Assembly (NCBI GenBank): GCA_038327655.1
Contig: JBBQLG010000003.1
Coordinates: 37,204-101,203 of the forward strand
DNA: 64,000 bases
DNA from: JBBQLG01 sp038327655
GTDB lineage: Bacteria; Bacteroidota; Bacteroidia; Cytophagales; Spirosomataceae
Direction of reading: 5' to 3'
Below are positions 32,521-41,860 of the stretch, in pieces (the stretch's first letter is position 1; each line of letters begins with the position of its first letter). The notes under the pieces are model-generated. The model was not told where the DNA came from, did not search any database, and saw only the letters and a list, made by a program, of their open reading frames with translations. The position numbers and the translations under genes were made by a program.

Positions 32521-35500
32521 CTAATCATTTATTGAGATAACCGGCTCATTGTCAACCAAATCTGCCGAACTGGTCAGTGTTGGCTGCCGCTGTTGCGACT
32601 GCACAAGGGTTTGATCGGTCAGGTATCGCTGTATAATGGCCTGCTTTCGGTTTGCCGCCCCGTCCAACACGGCCTGAGCCGCCGTAATCCGGGCCTCCAG
32701 CAACCCGACGGCAACAACCAACTCGGCCTGCTGCGCCAACGGCGGCACCGGAATCCTGTAGTTTTCATAAAACGACGCGGGTACGCGCCGGTGACCACTC
32801 GAACCGGTCATGTTTGGCTCGGCTTCGTTACGAACGGTTTCCCGGTTGAGCAGCGTGAAGGTGTACTTGGGTGTCACGTCATCGTTGGTGCGGATTACGT
32901 GGAGCTCTGAACTTCCCATTGCCAGCCCGTTTGTCAGTCCTTGCGCTAATGCGCTTTTGCCGTTTTCCATGCAGGGGGTAATTTTCGCCAGAATGATGTC
33001 GTTCTCGCGGAAATAGGTGTAGCTGCCTTTTTTCAGGTCTTTCAGGGGCCGGTCCTCTTTGTGTTCAATAAACCCGTCGTTACTGACGGATGCCATTTCC
33101 ACAAACGAAACGAGGGTGTTCTCATCGACGGCTTTAATTTCCGTTTTGGATGGGTTGATGAGGGCCACCGTTCTTAACTGCTTCTCCGGGTAGCCTTTGC
33201 TAAACTCGTCCTGTATCAATTCCTCAATTGTCTGTTTAGCTTCCCCGATAGCCTGCTTGGCTGCGGCTGCTTCCGCATCGACCGCTTCACATTCAGCGAC
33301 AATGTGCGCCTGTATGTCAGTGGGCGGGAGGGGAATTCTTACTTCGTAAGCATCATTACGATTCAAACCAGGCACACCCGTTCCACCACTTAATTCTTGG
33401 AGACCAGCCTTCAATAAGACAAGATACAAATAGCTTATGCTGATTTGATTTGTTTTCGTCACAATGTAAAACGTTGTATCAATTGGATAACAATTTTCAC
33501 TCTCCCAAAAGATTACTCCAGCCGAACCTTTACGGCCGATTATGATGGCAGGACCTTCTACAACGTATTCATTATGAAATCCAACACGCCCATTTGATCC
33601 TATTACTGGGTATCTGCCGTCTAATCTTTTTCCTTCTGGCAAACTTTTTCCATACTCAAATACGCATACTTCTCCTAATTTCAGTACAGGCCAAACTGTG
33701 TTAATACTTGTGTTTTTCTTTGGCGTTAATGAAAACTGCTTCTCAAAATCAACCCGTGAGAAATCCAGCATATCCACCAGCCGGGCCGTTGATACGAACG
33801 GTTGCAGAGTTTCAGCGATAGTAAGCGGCTGTTTCAGGAAGTTCTGCCGGATGACCGTATTCAGCTTTTCGGGATTGGCTAAGCTTTTCGGATCATATAG
33901 AGGAGTCTGTATGTACTGTAAGCTATTAAGGTTTTCGATAATACGTTCTTCAATATCCACATCTTGCTCTACGTCCTCATCGTCCTCTGCTTCGTCTTTA
34001 AGAGATGACCCGGTTGTGAGATATTTGATACCCTCGCTACCTTTCGTCCCACTCCAATCATAGCCTAAGAATTGCTTTTGCGCTTTTGTTTTAGTGGGGC
34101 TTTTGATAATCACGACCGGCTGCGGATTGTCGGTCGCCAGCACGTAATAATACAGCTTGTCTTTCTCGACCCGGCGCAGGTAGGTCAGCAGGCGGGCGTT
34201 GATGGCCACTTGCTGCGCGTCGGCATCCAACGCCTTAAAGTCGCGTTGTTTTCTGAAGTTTTTCGTTTCGGTCCGGCTCTCAAAATCCCGCTCATAGTCT
34301 ACGAATAACTCATGCGCGAGCAGTTCGGCATTAGGTTCGCCCAGCAACAGGGTTTTATAGGCATCGAACGCTACGTTGATGTGGGCGCAGTAATCCCGAA
34401 TGTAGTGTTCGTCAGCAAACACCGCATCCTTATCGTCGTTGCCCCGGAACCAGGCGTTTACCCGGTTCTGAAAATGCTCGGCCGGGGCGGGGTTTTCGGC
34501 TTTCCGACGCAGAAACAGCGTGACGGTGTTAGTGCCGGTTTTACCGAACGTCCGCGAACCAAACTGAGCAATGGCCACGATGTCGAAATATTGCAGCAAA
34601 ATGGCCCGCGTGGCAACATAGCCGCCTTTGGCATTGGACAGAATACTCGACGGCACAATAATGGCCGCTACGCCCGCCGGCTGAAGCAGTTGTTTGGCCC
34701 GTTCGATGAAAAACGTTTCGATGGCATTGTTGCGGGCCAGGGTTTTGGTGTCAATGTCACCGTATAACTGGTACAGCTTCCGGTCGGTGTCGGGCAGCGT
34801 TTCCAGAAACCCCTTCACGCTGTAGGGCGGGTTGGCCACCAGAATCGAGTAGCTGCCTTCGTTAACCTGCTCATGGCGGGCCAGGGCATCGGCATAAACG
34901 ATACTAATTTCATTTTGGCCGTACATAGCCGCCGACACTTTGGCTACCTTCGACAACCGGTATTCTTTCTCGATTCCCTGAATGGCTTTGTAGTATTCTT
35001 TGGGGTCAGCTTTTTTGTGAGTTTCAACAAAGGGTTTGAGTTGCAGGGCCAGTTCGTTCAGGAAATGCCCGGCCCCGCAGGCGTAGTCGATGGCGCGGGG
35101 CGGCTGCTCACTGGTTTGCACCAACTCTTCCAGCGGCAGAGCTGACATGATGAACTTTACGATGGGCGTGGGCGTAAAAAACTGCCCTTCGCTCTGCTTT
35201 ACGCCCTGATCGAGAAAACCCTCGAACATATCGCCCAGAAACTGATTTTGCTCGTCGCTCTGCAACCGGATGTCCTGCAACATGCGGACGATTTTAAGCA
35301 GTACTTCGGCGTTTTGGTAGAACAGTTTTTCGTTGTGGACGTCGATAAAGGCAAAGTCGTTGTTGGTAAAAAACTTCAACTGCCGGAAGTACTTTTTGAT
35401 GGTATCTCTGGTGGCATCGGGGTCATTTTTGAAGAACCGAAACGCATTGTCAATCGCGGCATTGTCGATATAGGTTACGTCTTCTTTGAGCGATTCCTGC

Positions 35501-36453
35501 ATCCCGGCCTGATACAATTGCTGGAGTCGGTCCTGCAAATCGAAGAACGAATCATAGGCAATTCCCTTCCAGTAAAATTTCAGGTCGTTGGGGTTTTTGG
35601 TCTCGTCAACGATTTTGCAGAGGAACAGATTGACGAGTTTGTCGAAGGCATTTTCACGCCCTGACACGTTGTGCTGCCGCAGAATGGTAGCAAATTCGTG
35701 GTACTTGCCCTGAATGTCGTGGTGGCTGATTGTGGTCAGATCGCTAACCGTAAACTTTTGCTTACCAATGTGATAAGGCTGAATATCGTCCTCAAAAATG
35801 CCCTTCGTCGCAAAGTCGAGTTTATAGGTTTCCTTCCAGGCTTTATAAATGGCCTCAACATCCTGGGCATCGCGGAAAGTCAGCGGCTGTCTGCCTTCGT
35901 ATTCGTCCAGCAGTTTTTCGTTGTCTTTTAACGCAACGATATAATTCTGGTAAGCAACCCGGCCGCTTTCGATGGTGGAAGCATACAGGCAGACAAACTG
36001 GGTGCTGCGCTGCTGCTGTACGTAGCTAAGTAGTTGTCCGCCGTTTTGCTGGGTCACGTTCCAAGCATCTTTGAACTGTTTACCGGCTGTTTTGCACTCA
36101 ATAATCAGCAGCGACTTGCCCGCATTATCATTGACCAGCACATCGGCACGCCCCCCGCTGGCACCATGTCCTACTTTCCATTTGGGTTCGAGTTCAATAT
36201 GTTCGGGTTTGTAGCCTTTTTCCAGTAGCCGGTGAACGCACTCAAAGACAACGAAATTCTCGTTATCGGAGAAGTTACAGGTTTGGCGTTCATTTATTTT
36301 CAGGCCCTTTTCTTCGGGGTAAATGAGTTGTTTGCTCGTAAAATCAACTTTGAGATAAGCGTCGTATGCGTCAAAATATTTACTGTAAACAGTGCCCTGC
36401 TGTTCAAAATCCAAGTATTGCAGGAGATCTTCGAGGTTATCTTTTGTAATCAT
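32521..36453 (-). CDS. Single-chain restriction-modification enzyme (nuclease - N6-adenine methylase - two target-recognition domains)
   Basis: A 1310-residue protein. Residues about 60-125 hold a PD-(D/E)xK-type nuclease core (GGRADVLV... LIIECK: Asp104, Glu119, Lys121). Residues about 390-650 are an N6-adenine DNA methylase: GQFFTPTPIV, AIDYACGAGHF (SAM loop, 454-464) and catalytic NPPY (541-544). The C-terminal third has two HsdS-like target-recognition domains (beginning WPVLKLGEVC... and QLRTVALINP...), each followed by a conserved helical spacer. This is the layout of Type IIG/IIB-like enzymes; no helicase (HsdR motor) is present. It should methylate a bipartite asymmetric site and cut unmodified DNA. 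Confidence 0.92.
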   Translation of the reverse strand: MITKDNLEDLLQYLDFEQQGTVYSKYFDAYDAYLKVDFTSKQLIYPEEKGLKINERQTCNFSDNENFVVFECVHRLLEKGYKPEHIELEPKWKVGHGASGGRADVLVNDNAGKSLLIIECKTAGKQFKDAWNVTQQNGGQLLSYVQQQRSTQFVCLYASTIESGRVAYQNYIVALKDNEKLLDEYEGRQPLTFRDAQDVEAIYKAWKETYKLDFATKGIFEDDIQPYHIGKQKFTVSDLTTISHHDIQGKYHEFATILRQHNVSGRENAFDKLVNLFLCKIVDETKNPNDLKFYWKGIAYDSFFDLQDRLQQLYQAGMQESLKEDVTYIDNAAIDNAFRFFKNDPDATRDTIKKYFRQLKFFTNNDFAFIDVHNEKLFYQNAEVLLKIVRMLQDIRLQSDEQNQFLGDMFEGFLDQGVKQSEGQFFTPTPIVKFIMSALPLEELVQTSEQPPRAIDYACGAGHFLNELALQLKPFVETHKKADPKEYYKAIQGIEKEYRLSKVAKVSAAMYGQNEISIVYADALARHEQVNEGSYSILVANPPYSVKGFLETLPDTDRKLYQLYGDIDTKTLARNNAIETFFIERAKQLLQPAGVAAIIVPSSILSNAKGGYVATRAILLQYFDIVAIAQFGSRTFGKTGTNTVTLFLRRKAENPAPAEHFQNRVNAWFRGNDDKDAVFADEHYIRDYCAHINVAFDAYKTLLLGEPNAELLAHELFVDYERDFESRTETKNFRKQRDFKALDADAQQVAINARLLTYLRRVEKDKLYYYVLATDNPQPVVIIKSPTKTKAQKQFLGYDWSGTKGSEGIKYLTTGSSLKDEAEDDEDVEQDVDIEERIIENLNSLQYIQTPLYDPKSLANPEKLNTVIRQNFLKQPLTIAETLQPFVSTARLVDMLDFSRVDFEKQFSLTPKKNTSINTVWPVLKLGEVCVFEYGKSLPEGKRLDGRYPVIGSNGRVGFHNEYVVEGPAIIIGRKGSAGVIFWESENCYPIDTTFYIVTKTNQISISYLYLVLLKAGLQELSGGTGVPGLNRNDAYEVRIPLPPTDIQAHIVAECEAVDAEAAAAKQAIGEAKQTIEELIQDEFSKGYPEKQLRTVALINPSKTEIKAVDENTLVSFVEMASVSNDGFIEHKEDRPLKDLKKGSYTYFRENDIILAKITPCMENGKSALAQGLTNGLAMGSSELHVIRTNDDVTPKYTFTLLNRETVRNEAEPNMTGSSGHRRVPASFYENYRIPVPPLAQQAELVVAVGLLEARITAAQAVLDGAANRKQAIIQRYLTDQTLVQSQQRQPTLTSSADLVDNEPVISIND

Positions 36454-36481
36454 TTTGTCGGTTATAGCTAACGGCGGGAAA

Positions 36482-36489
36482 CAAAGATT
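36482..36489 (-). promoter_or_regulatory. Possible -7 box of the restriction-modification gene (AATCTTTG)
   Basis: Seven of eight matches to TAnnTTTG on the minus strand, 29 bp before the ATG. The rest of the divergent region 36454-36658 shows no other clear signal. Confidence 0.4.
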
Positions 36490-36658
36490 CTACTTGCTGC
36501 GTAAAGAAGCAAGACAACACTGCAATTCACCTGCCGGGCGCGTTGGGGTGGCCAGGAGTTAGGGAAATAGACAGACGCTAAACAACCCCATTTTGAGAAC
36601 GGCCCGAAAACCGGTAAATTGAGTTTCAAACAAGACAGCAACTACTACATATCGGACT

Positions 36659-37081
36659 GTGTTTGATACCCTCGACTTCGCACAGGATATATTGACGCAG
36701 CAAACTAACCCGGTTCAGTCCGGTACTGATGTTGGCGCGTCTTCCCTGAATCGACAGCACCTGACCGCTATCGTTTCCTACCAGCATCTCACCGACGGGT
36801 GGGACGAAGACGGGGCTATTGCACCATCTCATGCAACGGTGTTGTCGGCACTCGATATTGCCCTGTTGCTCACCGCAACGGGGCATCTCGTCTACCATAC
36901 GTCGCCGGGGCCGGTTGGCGAGGTCATGATTAACCTTCGTAACGGCGATAAGTCGGTTGAACTGCTGGCGTATCCGGGTGGGCGAAACAAATTTGTTTGT
37001 ATCGCCCCCAGCGAAGTACCTCGGCAAGGCCCATTAACACCAGAGTCGTTGCGGGAGACGTTGCAGTGGCTGAACCGCTAA
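36659..37081 (+). CDS. Hypothetical protein in the restriction island
   Basis: A 140-residue protein starting at GTG 36659 (MFDTLDFAQDILTQ...). It has a helical N-terminal part with GWDEDGAIAPSHATVLSALDIA and a beta-rich middle (GEVMINLRNGDKSVELLAYPG). No family is recognised. It is divergent from the methylase gene and 11 bp before another unknown gene, so the two form a small operon. Confidence 0.6.
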   Translation: MFDTLDFAQDILTQQTNPVQSGTDVGASSLNRQHLTAIVSYQHLTDGWDEDGAIAPSHATVLSALDIALLLTATGHLVYHTSPGPVGEVMINLRNGDKSVELLAYPGGRNKFVCIAPSEVPRQGPLTPESLRETLQWLNR

Positions 37082-37092
37082 CCTATTGATTG

Positions 37093-37473
37093 ATGAATAC
37101 TACTCCCGTAGCAGACGACGAACAGCTTTACCGAAGCATCTACCGTACTCCCTGGCATAAATACGTTGACCCCGATGGGCGGCCGACCTCCCGAAACTTT
37201 AAATTACCCCCAAAAGATGCCGATAAACTATCTGTCGATTGCTTCAGTCTGACCACGCCGGAGCAATCAGTGCGTGACCTTGCCAAATTCGCGTTGGCTT
37301 CCATAGCCAATAATGAGGTGAAAGCTATTGAGTTGTCAACGTTTTATGATCCCTGCACCGTTGCCGAGCATGGGTTTGACAATCCGGCTCACGCCTACAT
37401 TTGGGGATTGGCTGAAGAAGACGATATAAAACCGGCTTTACTGGCACAAAAGGCGGTTATCGTTTTGAGTTGA
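37093..37473 (+). CDS. Hypothetical protein in the restriction island
   Basis: A 126-residue soluble protein starting MNTTPVADDEQLYRSIYRTPWHKYVDPDGRPTSRNF-like sequence; the core includes LSVDCFSLTTPEQSVRDLAKFALASI and a C-terminal HAYIWGLAEED segment. No family assignment. With the preceding 140-residue gene it could be a two-component module (for example toxin-antitoxin or an anti-restriction pair), but nothing in the sequence proves this. Confidence 0.6.
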   Translation: MNTTPVADDEQLYRSIYRTPWHKYVDPDGRPTSRNFKLPPKDADKLSVDCFSLTTPEQSVRDLAKFALASIANNEVKAIELSTFYDPCTVAEHGFDNPAHAYIWGLAEEDDIKPALLAQKAVIVLS

Positions 37474-37527
37474 TGCTACGTGGGGGCCGGAACGACACCA
37501 TGTGCCGAATTAAGGGTCGGGATGGGA

Positions 37528-37638
37528 ACGGCGCAGCGCAGCGTGCTGGAGGCCGAACTGGCTCTAATCAACACCAAACAGGCGCAGTTTTTATCCCTCA
37601 CGGATTTGTACCGGGTGCTGGGGGGCGGCTGGGAGTAA
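37528..37638 (+). pseudogene. Duplicated 3' end of the NodT/OprM-type gene (copy 2)
   Basis: These 111 bp match 31327-31437, the end of the efflux outer-membrane gene including its stop codon, with about five differences (roughly 95 %). The fragment has no start and is in the same orientation as the intact gene, forming a direct repeat around the restriction island. The rest of 37474-37749 shows nothing recognisable. Confidence 0.9.
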
Positions 37639-37749
37639 ATATTGGTATAGCTCTTATCTTACTGTTGGGTAAGGAAGTAGCTTACACTCCGGTGCCGATT
37701 GAATTCAGTTGATAGACAGCCTTAAACCAATGTCCAACCGCGTTTCCGG

Positions 37750-38649
37750 CTACGGCCACAGCCACTGACCGATGAAAAATGCGTTCAGCCCAAGGCCCGC
37801 CAGCAGGGTCATGCGCATGGCCGATTGATACGTGGCGGCCTTTGGGTTCCGGTGAACACGGCTGTACCAGAACACAAAATAGAGCGTTGCCGGGAGGAGG
37901 CAGAGCTGGAGGCCGTAGAAAGGTATCCGGCCCTGAAAAAAGAGGTAAAACCCGCCCATTACTAGCGTAAAGATCACCCCGGTACACCAGAACGTACCCC
38001 GAATGCCCAACCAGCGACTCATCGTCAGATCACCCCGCCGACCATCTTCGCCGTGTTGGTACACCTGCGTGATGGGATAAATAGCCAGGATATTCAGGGT
38101 ACACAAACCGGCTGCCAGGAAGAGTTTCGGCTGGATTAACTCGGTCATTGGTAGTTGATTGATGGCCTGATACGTGGCCAGAAACGTTAACCCGCCCTGG
38201 CAAAGCCCCACAACTAACCAGCCGGTAACCGGGTATTTTTTCAGCCGGATACCGTCATGGCTGTAGGCTTTGGAGGTGAACCCGTACACCAGCAGATAGG
38301 CGACAAACGGCCAGCCAACCCACGCGCCCAGCAACAACGCCAGCCCATCGAGCCCCCAGGCAACCCACCACAACGTTTTATCGACCGGGGGTGGGGTGGC
38401 CAGCAGGCCAATGCTTTCTTCATCTTTGTCGTAATAACTGTTGTAGGCGTGACTCGCCGGGTACACCAGCAGATGGATAATGAGCAGAACCGCCCACGTG
38501 CGGCCCGCGTCCGGGTGGGCCGACTGGCTCAGGGCGAACCAGAAAACGGGCATCAGAAAAAACGAGAACGGCACCCGCAGATGCAGCCAGACAGCCCGCA
38601 GGCTCATTCCTGATGACGCTTTAGTCTGAATCAATACGGGTGATTCCAT
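37750..38649 (-). CDS. UbiA-family prenyltransferase-like membrane protein
   Basis: A 299-residue protein with about eight membrane helices. The first Mg-binding motif is NSYYDKDEESIG (Asn70, Asp74) and the second is in QHGEDGRRGDLTMSRWLG, as in UbiA enzymes that transfer isoprenoid chains to quinone, haem or chlorophyll-like acceptors. The acceptor cannot be told. It is a single gene downstream of the restriction island. Confidence 0.88.
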   Translation of the reverse strand: MESPVLIQTKASSGMSLRAVWLHLRVPFSFFLMPVFWFALSQSAHPDAGRTWAVLLIIHLLVYPASHAYNSYYDKDEESIGLLATPPPVDKTLWWVAWGLDGLALLLGAWVGWPFVAYLLVYGFTSKAYSHDGIRLKKYPVTGWLVVGLCQGGLTFLATYQAINQLPMTELIQPKLFLAAGLCTLNILAIYPITQVYQHGEDGRRGDLTMSRWLGIRGTFWCTGVIFTLVMGGFYLFFQGRIPFYGLQLCLLPATLYFVFWYSRVHRNPKAATYQSAMRMTLLAGLGLNAFFIGQWLWP

Positions 38650-38751
38650 TAGCTTTTCATGTTTAGTTTGCCCTGCATCGCCTTCTGTAAGGAAATTAAT
38701 GTCATGCTGTGAGTGGATTGAAACGGGGAGCGTATTTATTTTTTGACGAAC

Positions 38752-41136
38752 TCAGAAGGCGACATTCCAGACTAAGCGCACGGCCCAGTTTTCGTTCGAA
38801 CGGTCACTGGCATAACTTCCCCACCGCCGGAACACGCCCAGCCCGGCCCCGATGTAGACCAGGTTTTTAAGTTTCTGCCGGTAGAGGTTATCAACCAGTA
38901 CCCCCGACTCGAAATAGCCCTTTTCCAGCGTCTTGAACTGAATGCCTTCGTGATTGGACTTGTTGCGCAGGCTGCCAACGGCGATGCCCTGTACGACCGA
39001 CAGTTCGGGCTGGAACCAGGGCGTAGTTGGTTTACCGAGCCAGTGTTTGAAATTATGCGTCACAAAGGCGTTGGCATACTGGTCGGAGGCAAATTCGTAC
39101 AGGCCCATCGTCTGGAAATGGTTGGCCACCCAAATCAGGTTGTTCGCACCCAACGCCCCCCGGCCATTGTAGAGGTACGGATACGGCAAATCACCCCAGG
39201 TCTTGCCCGCCGAAACGGTCACGAATGTCTCGCCCAGCCCGCGTGTCTGAAACGAGTAGTCGACCTTCAGGTTAACTTTCACGTAGTCGAGGGTGCTGCC
39301 CGTAAACGCCATGATTCCTTTGGCCGCGTGCAGCGAAATCGTGGGCGACGGTGACCGGGTGATGAGACTGCCCCGCCCGACCTGGGCAAACTGTTCGTTG
39401 TAAGCGTACCGAATCCCCAGCCCGACCTCGGTGCTGTGAAACTGGCTCATTTGCCACATATCCAGATCGGGGTTGGCATATTTGTAGCCATAAGTCGGGG
39501 TGCGGATTTCGTCGGTAACGCTCAGTGAAACCGTCGCGTAGCGCAACGCCCGCAGGGACAGTTCCGATTTCCACTGCCGGAGTTTGTCGGCCCGGCTAAT
39601 CAGAAACGTCCGCAGCAGTTCGTAGGGAATCTGCGGAAAATTCCAGATAAAGTACTGAACGTTAGCCGGTTCCGATATGTCGTTCCGGTAGCCGAGCGTC
39701 CAGGTCATCCGGCGGGCCTCGTTGAGGTTGACCCGGATGCGGCCTTCGTATTTCCAGGCTTTGTCGCGGAAGCCATACGCGATTTTGCCGTCCAACCGGA
39801 CCAGTTGGGAAAAATTACGGTTCGTCAGCAGGTTTATCGTCGGGCGAAATCCTTCATACACGTTGGCGTCGAATAGGTTTTGGGTACCCAGATCCAGCGT
39901 TTTGCCGAGGGGAATCACCCCGGCGGTCAACCACTCGCCAACGTTGAGCACGGCGTTTTTCCCGAAGCGTTTGGCCGCCGACAACGACTGGTAGTATTGA
40001 TAGGTATTTTGCTCGGTACGGCTCAGGGTCTCGGCTTGTTTGTCGGCCCAAAACGTGTCGGATTGGTAGATGGCATCGGGGTTGATGTCGAGCGTTTGCT
40101 GGTCGAACACCGTCGTCGGGATGGGTTGGTTGAGCCGGATGTTCGATAGCCAGCTCTGCGTCTGAAACAGGACCTGTTTGCCGTTGTGTTTAACCCCCGG
40201 CAGTGTCCAGTCAATCGTTTGTTTGGCCGGAAACCACTGGCCGTCAATGGGTTCGTAGGTCTGTTCCAGCAAAAAATGGAGCAGCGTATTCGGGTCCGCC
40301 GTCTGCGCCCGGACGTATTCGAGGGCGAAGCGGGTCGAGTTGAGGTGCATGGTTCCGCTCAGTCCCGAAAATTTAGCCCCAATTTTCGGGGTAAACTCAA
40401 TCACAAACGTGCTGTCGCCGGTGGGGTTGAGCAGCGTATCGGCCATAAAAAAGTCGTAGCGGGTTTGGCTGTTGGGCGACAGTGGATTCAGATACGCTAC
40501 CGCCTCCTGCACCTGCGGCAACTGAAACGTGATGGTTTCGCGGTAGAACCCAAACGACTGCATCAGCATCGACAGGCTCGACAGCAGGGTAGCCTGCGTA
40601 CCGGAGGTGCGGCTGGCCGTGATGATTTCTTTCGAGCGGTTGGGCTGCGCAAACCGGCGCGTCGAAAACGTCTCGATCACAAACAGATGCCGGTCGCTGG
40701 CCGGGTCGGGCGGGCTGGTCGTGACCGCCGATTTGCTGTAGTTCTCGTACTGAAACGAAGCTAATTGTTCCGGATCGTTTTGGGCCCGGTTTTGGACCGC
40801 AGCCGCTACAATCCGGTGGGCCGGATTCACGAGCCGGACCCGCACTTCGGTCAGACTTTGCTGATCTTCGGTCAGAAGAATCGTCATTGCCCGGCCAACC
40901 ATCTGGCTGACAGGCTTGTATCCTATTCGCGAAACACCGATTCGGGCCGAATCAGTGGCAACAGTTAGCCGGAACGTCCCGTCTTCGCCGGATACCGTGC
41001 CGATGGCCGTGTTCAGCACCCGAACGCTGACAAAGGGCAGCGGCTGACCCGTTTTCGCGTCCCGGACGGTGCCGGTCACAGCGATTTGGGCAAATGATGG
41101 GCTGGCGAGTAATACGAAAAACCAAAAGGGTTTCAT
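38752..41136 (-). CDS. DUF5686-type outer-membrane protein with N-terminal CarboxypepD-reg domain
   Basis: A 794-residue protein: signal peptide (to about FAQ, residue 17), a carboxypeptidase-regulatory-like beta-sandwich (GTVRDAKTGQPLPFVSVRVLNTAIGTVSGEDGTFRL, about 20-105), then a long region ending in a transmembrane beta-barrel, whose last residues (WAVRLVWNVAF) end in an aromatic residue as barrel proteins do. DUF5686 proteins are Bacteroidota-specific and have no settled function. It lies downstream of the peroxiredoxin gene with a hairpin between. Confidence 0.88.
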   Translation of the reverse strand: MKPFWFFVLLASPSFAQIAVTGTVRDAKTGQPLPFVSVRVLNTAIGTVSGEDGTFRLTVATDSARIGVSRIGYKPVSQMVGRAMTILLTEDQQSLTEVRVRLVNPAHRIVAAAVQNRAQNDPEQLASFQYENYSKSAVTTSPPDPASDRHLFVIETFSTRRFAQPNRSKEIITASRTSGTQATLLSSLSMLMQSFGFYRETITFQLPQVQEAVAYLNPLSPNSQTRYDFFMADTLLNPTGDSTFVIEFTPKIGAKFSGLSGTMHLNSTRFALEYVRAQTADPNTLLHFLLEQTYEPIDGQWFPAKQTIDWTLPGVKHNGKQVLFQTQSWLSNIRLNQPIPTTVFDQQTLDINPDAIYQSDTFWADKQAETLSRTEQNTYQYYQSLSAAKRFGKNAVLNVGEWLTAGVIPLGKTLDLGTQNLFDANVYEGFRPTINLLTNRNFSQLVRLDGKIAYGFRDKAWKYEGRIRVNLNEARRMTWTLGYRNDISEPANVQYFIWNFPQIPYELLRTFLISRADKLRQWKSELSLRALRYATVSLSVTDEIRTPTYGYKYANPDLDMWQMSQFHSTEVGLGIRYAYNEQFAQVGRGSLITRSPSPTISLHAAKGIMAFTGSTLDYVKVNLKVDYSFQTRGLGETFVTVSAGKTWGDLPYPYLYNGRGALGANNLIWVANHFQTMGLYEFASDQYANAFVTHNFKHWLGKPTTPWFQPELSVVQGIAVGSLRNKSNHEGIQFKTLEKGYFESGVLVDNLYRQKLKNLVYIGAGLGVFRRWGSYASDRSNENWAVRLVWNVAF

Positions 41137-41165
41137 GCCGGATGGGGTTGACGAATCAGGAAACA

Positions 41166-41201
41166 GCCACCGATATGGCCGGGGACGACTCTATCGGTGG
41201 C
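41166..41201. terminator. Hairpin (10-bp stem, 16-nt loop) after the peroxiredoxin gene
   Basis: GCCACCGATA at 41166-41175 pairs perfectly with 41192-41201. It lies 22 bp after the peroxiredoxin stop on the minus strand. No T run; same long-loop type as at 2277, 6013 and 9944. Confidence 0.55.
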
Positions 41202-41222
41202 GCATCGGTTTGGGCTTCGTAC

Positions 41223-41825
41223 TCACATCATGGCTTCGGCGGCTGCGGTCAGCAGTTTGGCCGAAATGCGCTCTTTCATGTTGGGATTGATGTATTCAAA
41301 CTTGATAACCCCCTGTTTGTCAAGCAGAAATACCGCCGGAACGGGCAACAGATTGTCGACGTTTTTGCCGCCACTGCCTTTTTCGAGCGTAGCCGCGTAG
41401 GCCGCCGGGGCTTTAAAGGCCAGCCCGAAGGCTTTGGCGGCCGTCAGGTCGGCATCGGAGAGCAGGGTGTAACTCAATTGGTGTTTGTCCATCGACGCCT
41501 TCAGATTGTCGGGGCTGTCGGTGCTGACGGCCAGCATCTGGTAGCCCATCTTGGTCAGTTCCGGCTCCAGGGTGCGGAGTTCGGCCAGTTGTTTGTTGCA
41601 GAACGGACACCAGCCACCCCGGTAAAACACCAGCACGGTTGGTTTTTTGGCCACTTCCGCTTTCAGATTCACCGCCTTCCCGTCTATCCCCGCCACGCTG
41701 AGATCGGGGATGGTTTCGCCCACCAGCAGCGGGCTGATGTCTTCGGGCTTTTGCGGAATCTCGACCGGCGCAACAACGAATGCGGTCAGTAACAGGGTCA
41801 GCCCCAGCACAAAAATGTTTTTCAT
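41223..41825 (-). CDS. Secreted AhpC/TSA-type peroxiredoxin-like protein
   Basis: A 200-residue protein with signal peptide and thioredoxin fold; redox motif GGWCPFCN (Cys73, Cys76). It is a close paralogue of 11319-11924 (shared ...KPEDISPLLVGETIPD..., FYRGGWCP, TYTLLSDADLTA-KAFGLAFKAP). Acts in the periplasm. It heads, or is part of, a run of minus-strand genes for exported proteins (YceI, barrel, DM13, DUF1223) and lies 35 bp from the YceI gene. Confidence 0.9.
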   Translation of the reverse strand: MKNIFVLGLTLLLTAFVVAPVEIPQKPEDISPLLVGETIPDLSVAGIDGKAVNLKAEVAKKPTVLVFYRGGWCPFCNKQLAELRTLEPELTKMGYQMLAVSTDSPDNLKASMDKHQLSYTLLSDADLTAAKAFGLAFKAPAAYAATLEKGSGGKNVDNLLPVPAVFLLDKQGVIKFEYINPNMKERISAKLLTAAAEAMM

Positions 41826-41860
41826 GGCTTCGATTGATTTGGTTTACTGGTTGGTGCCGT

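Noticed and set aside
37470..37712. Short frame covering the efflux 3' fragment as a gene
   Set aside because: It reads the duplicated gene tail in a wrong frame and has no independent support.
31438..37750. Integrase or transposase gene that would explain the island
   Set aside because: All frames were read; none resembles a tyrosine or serine recombinase or a transposase.
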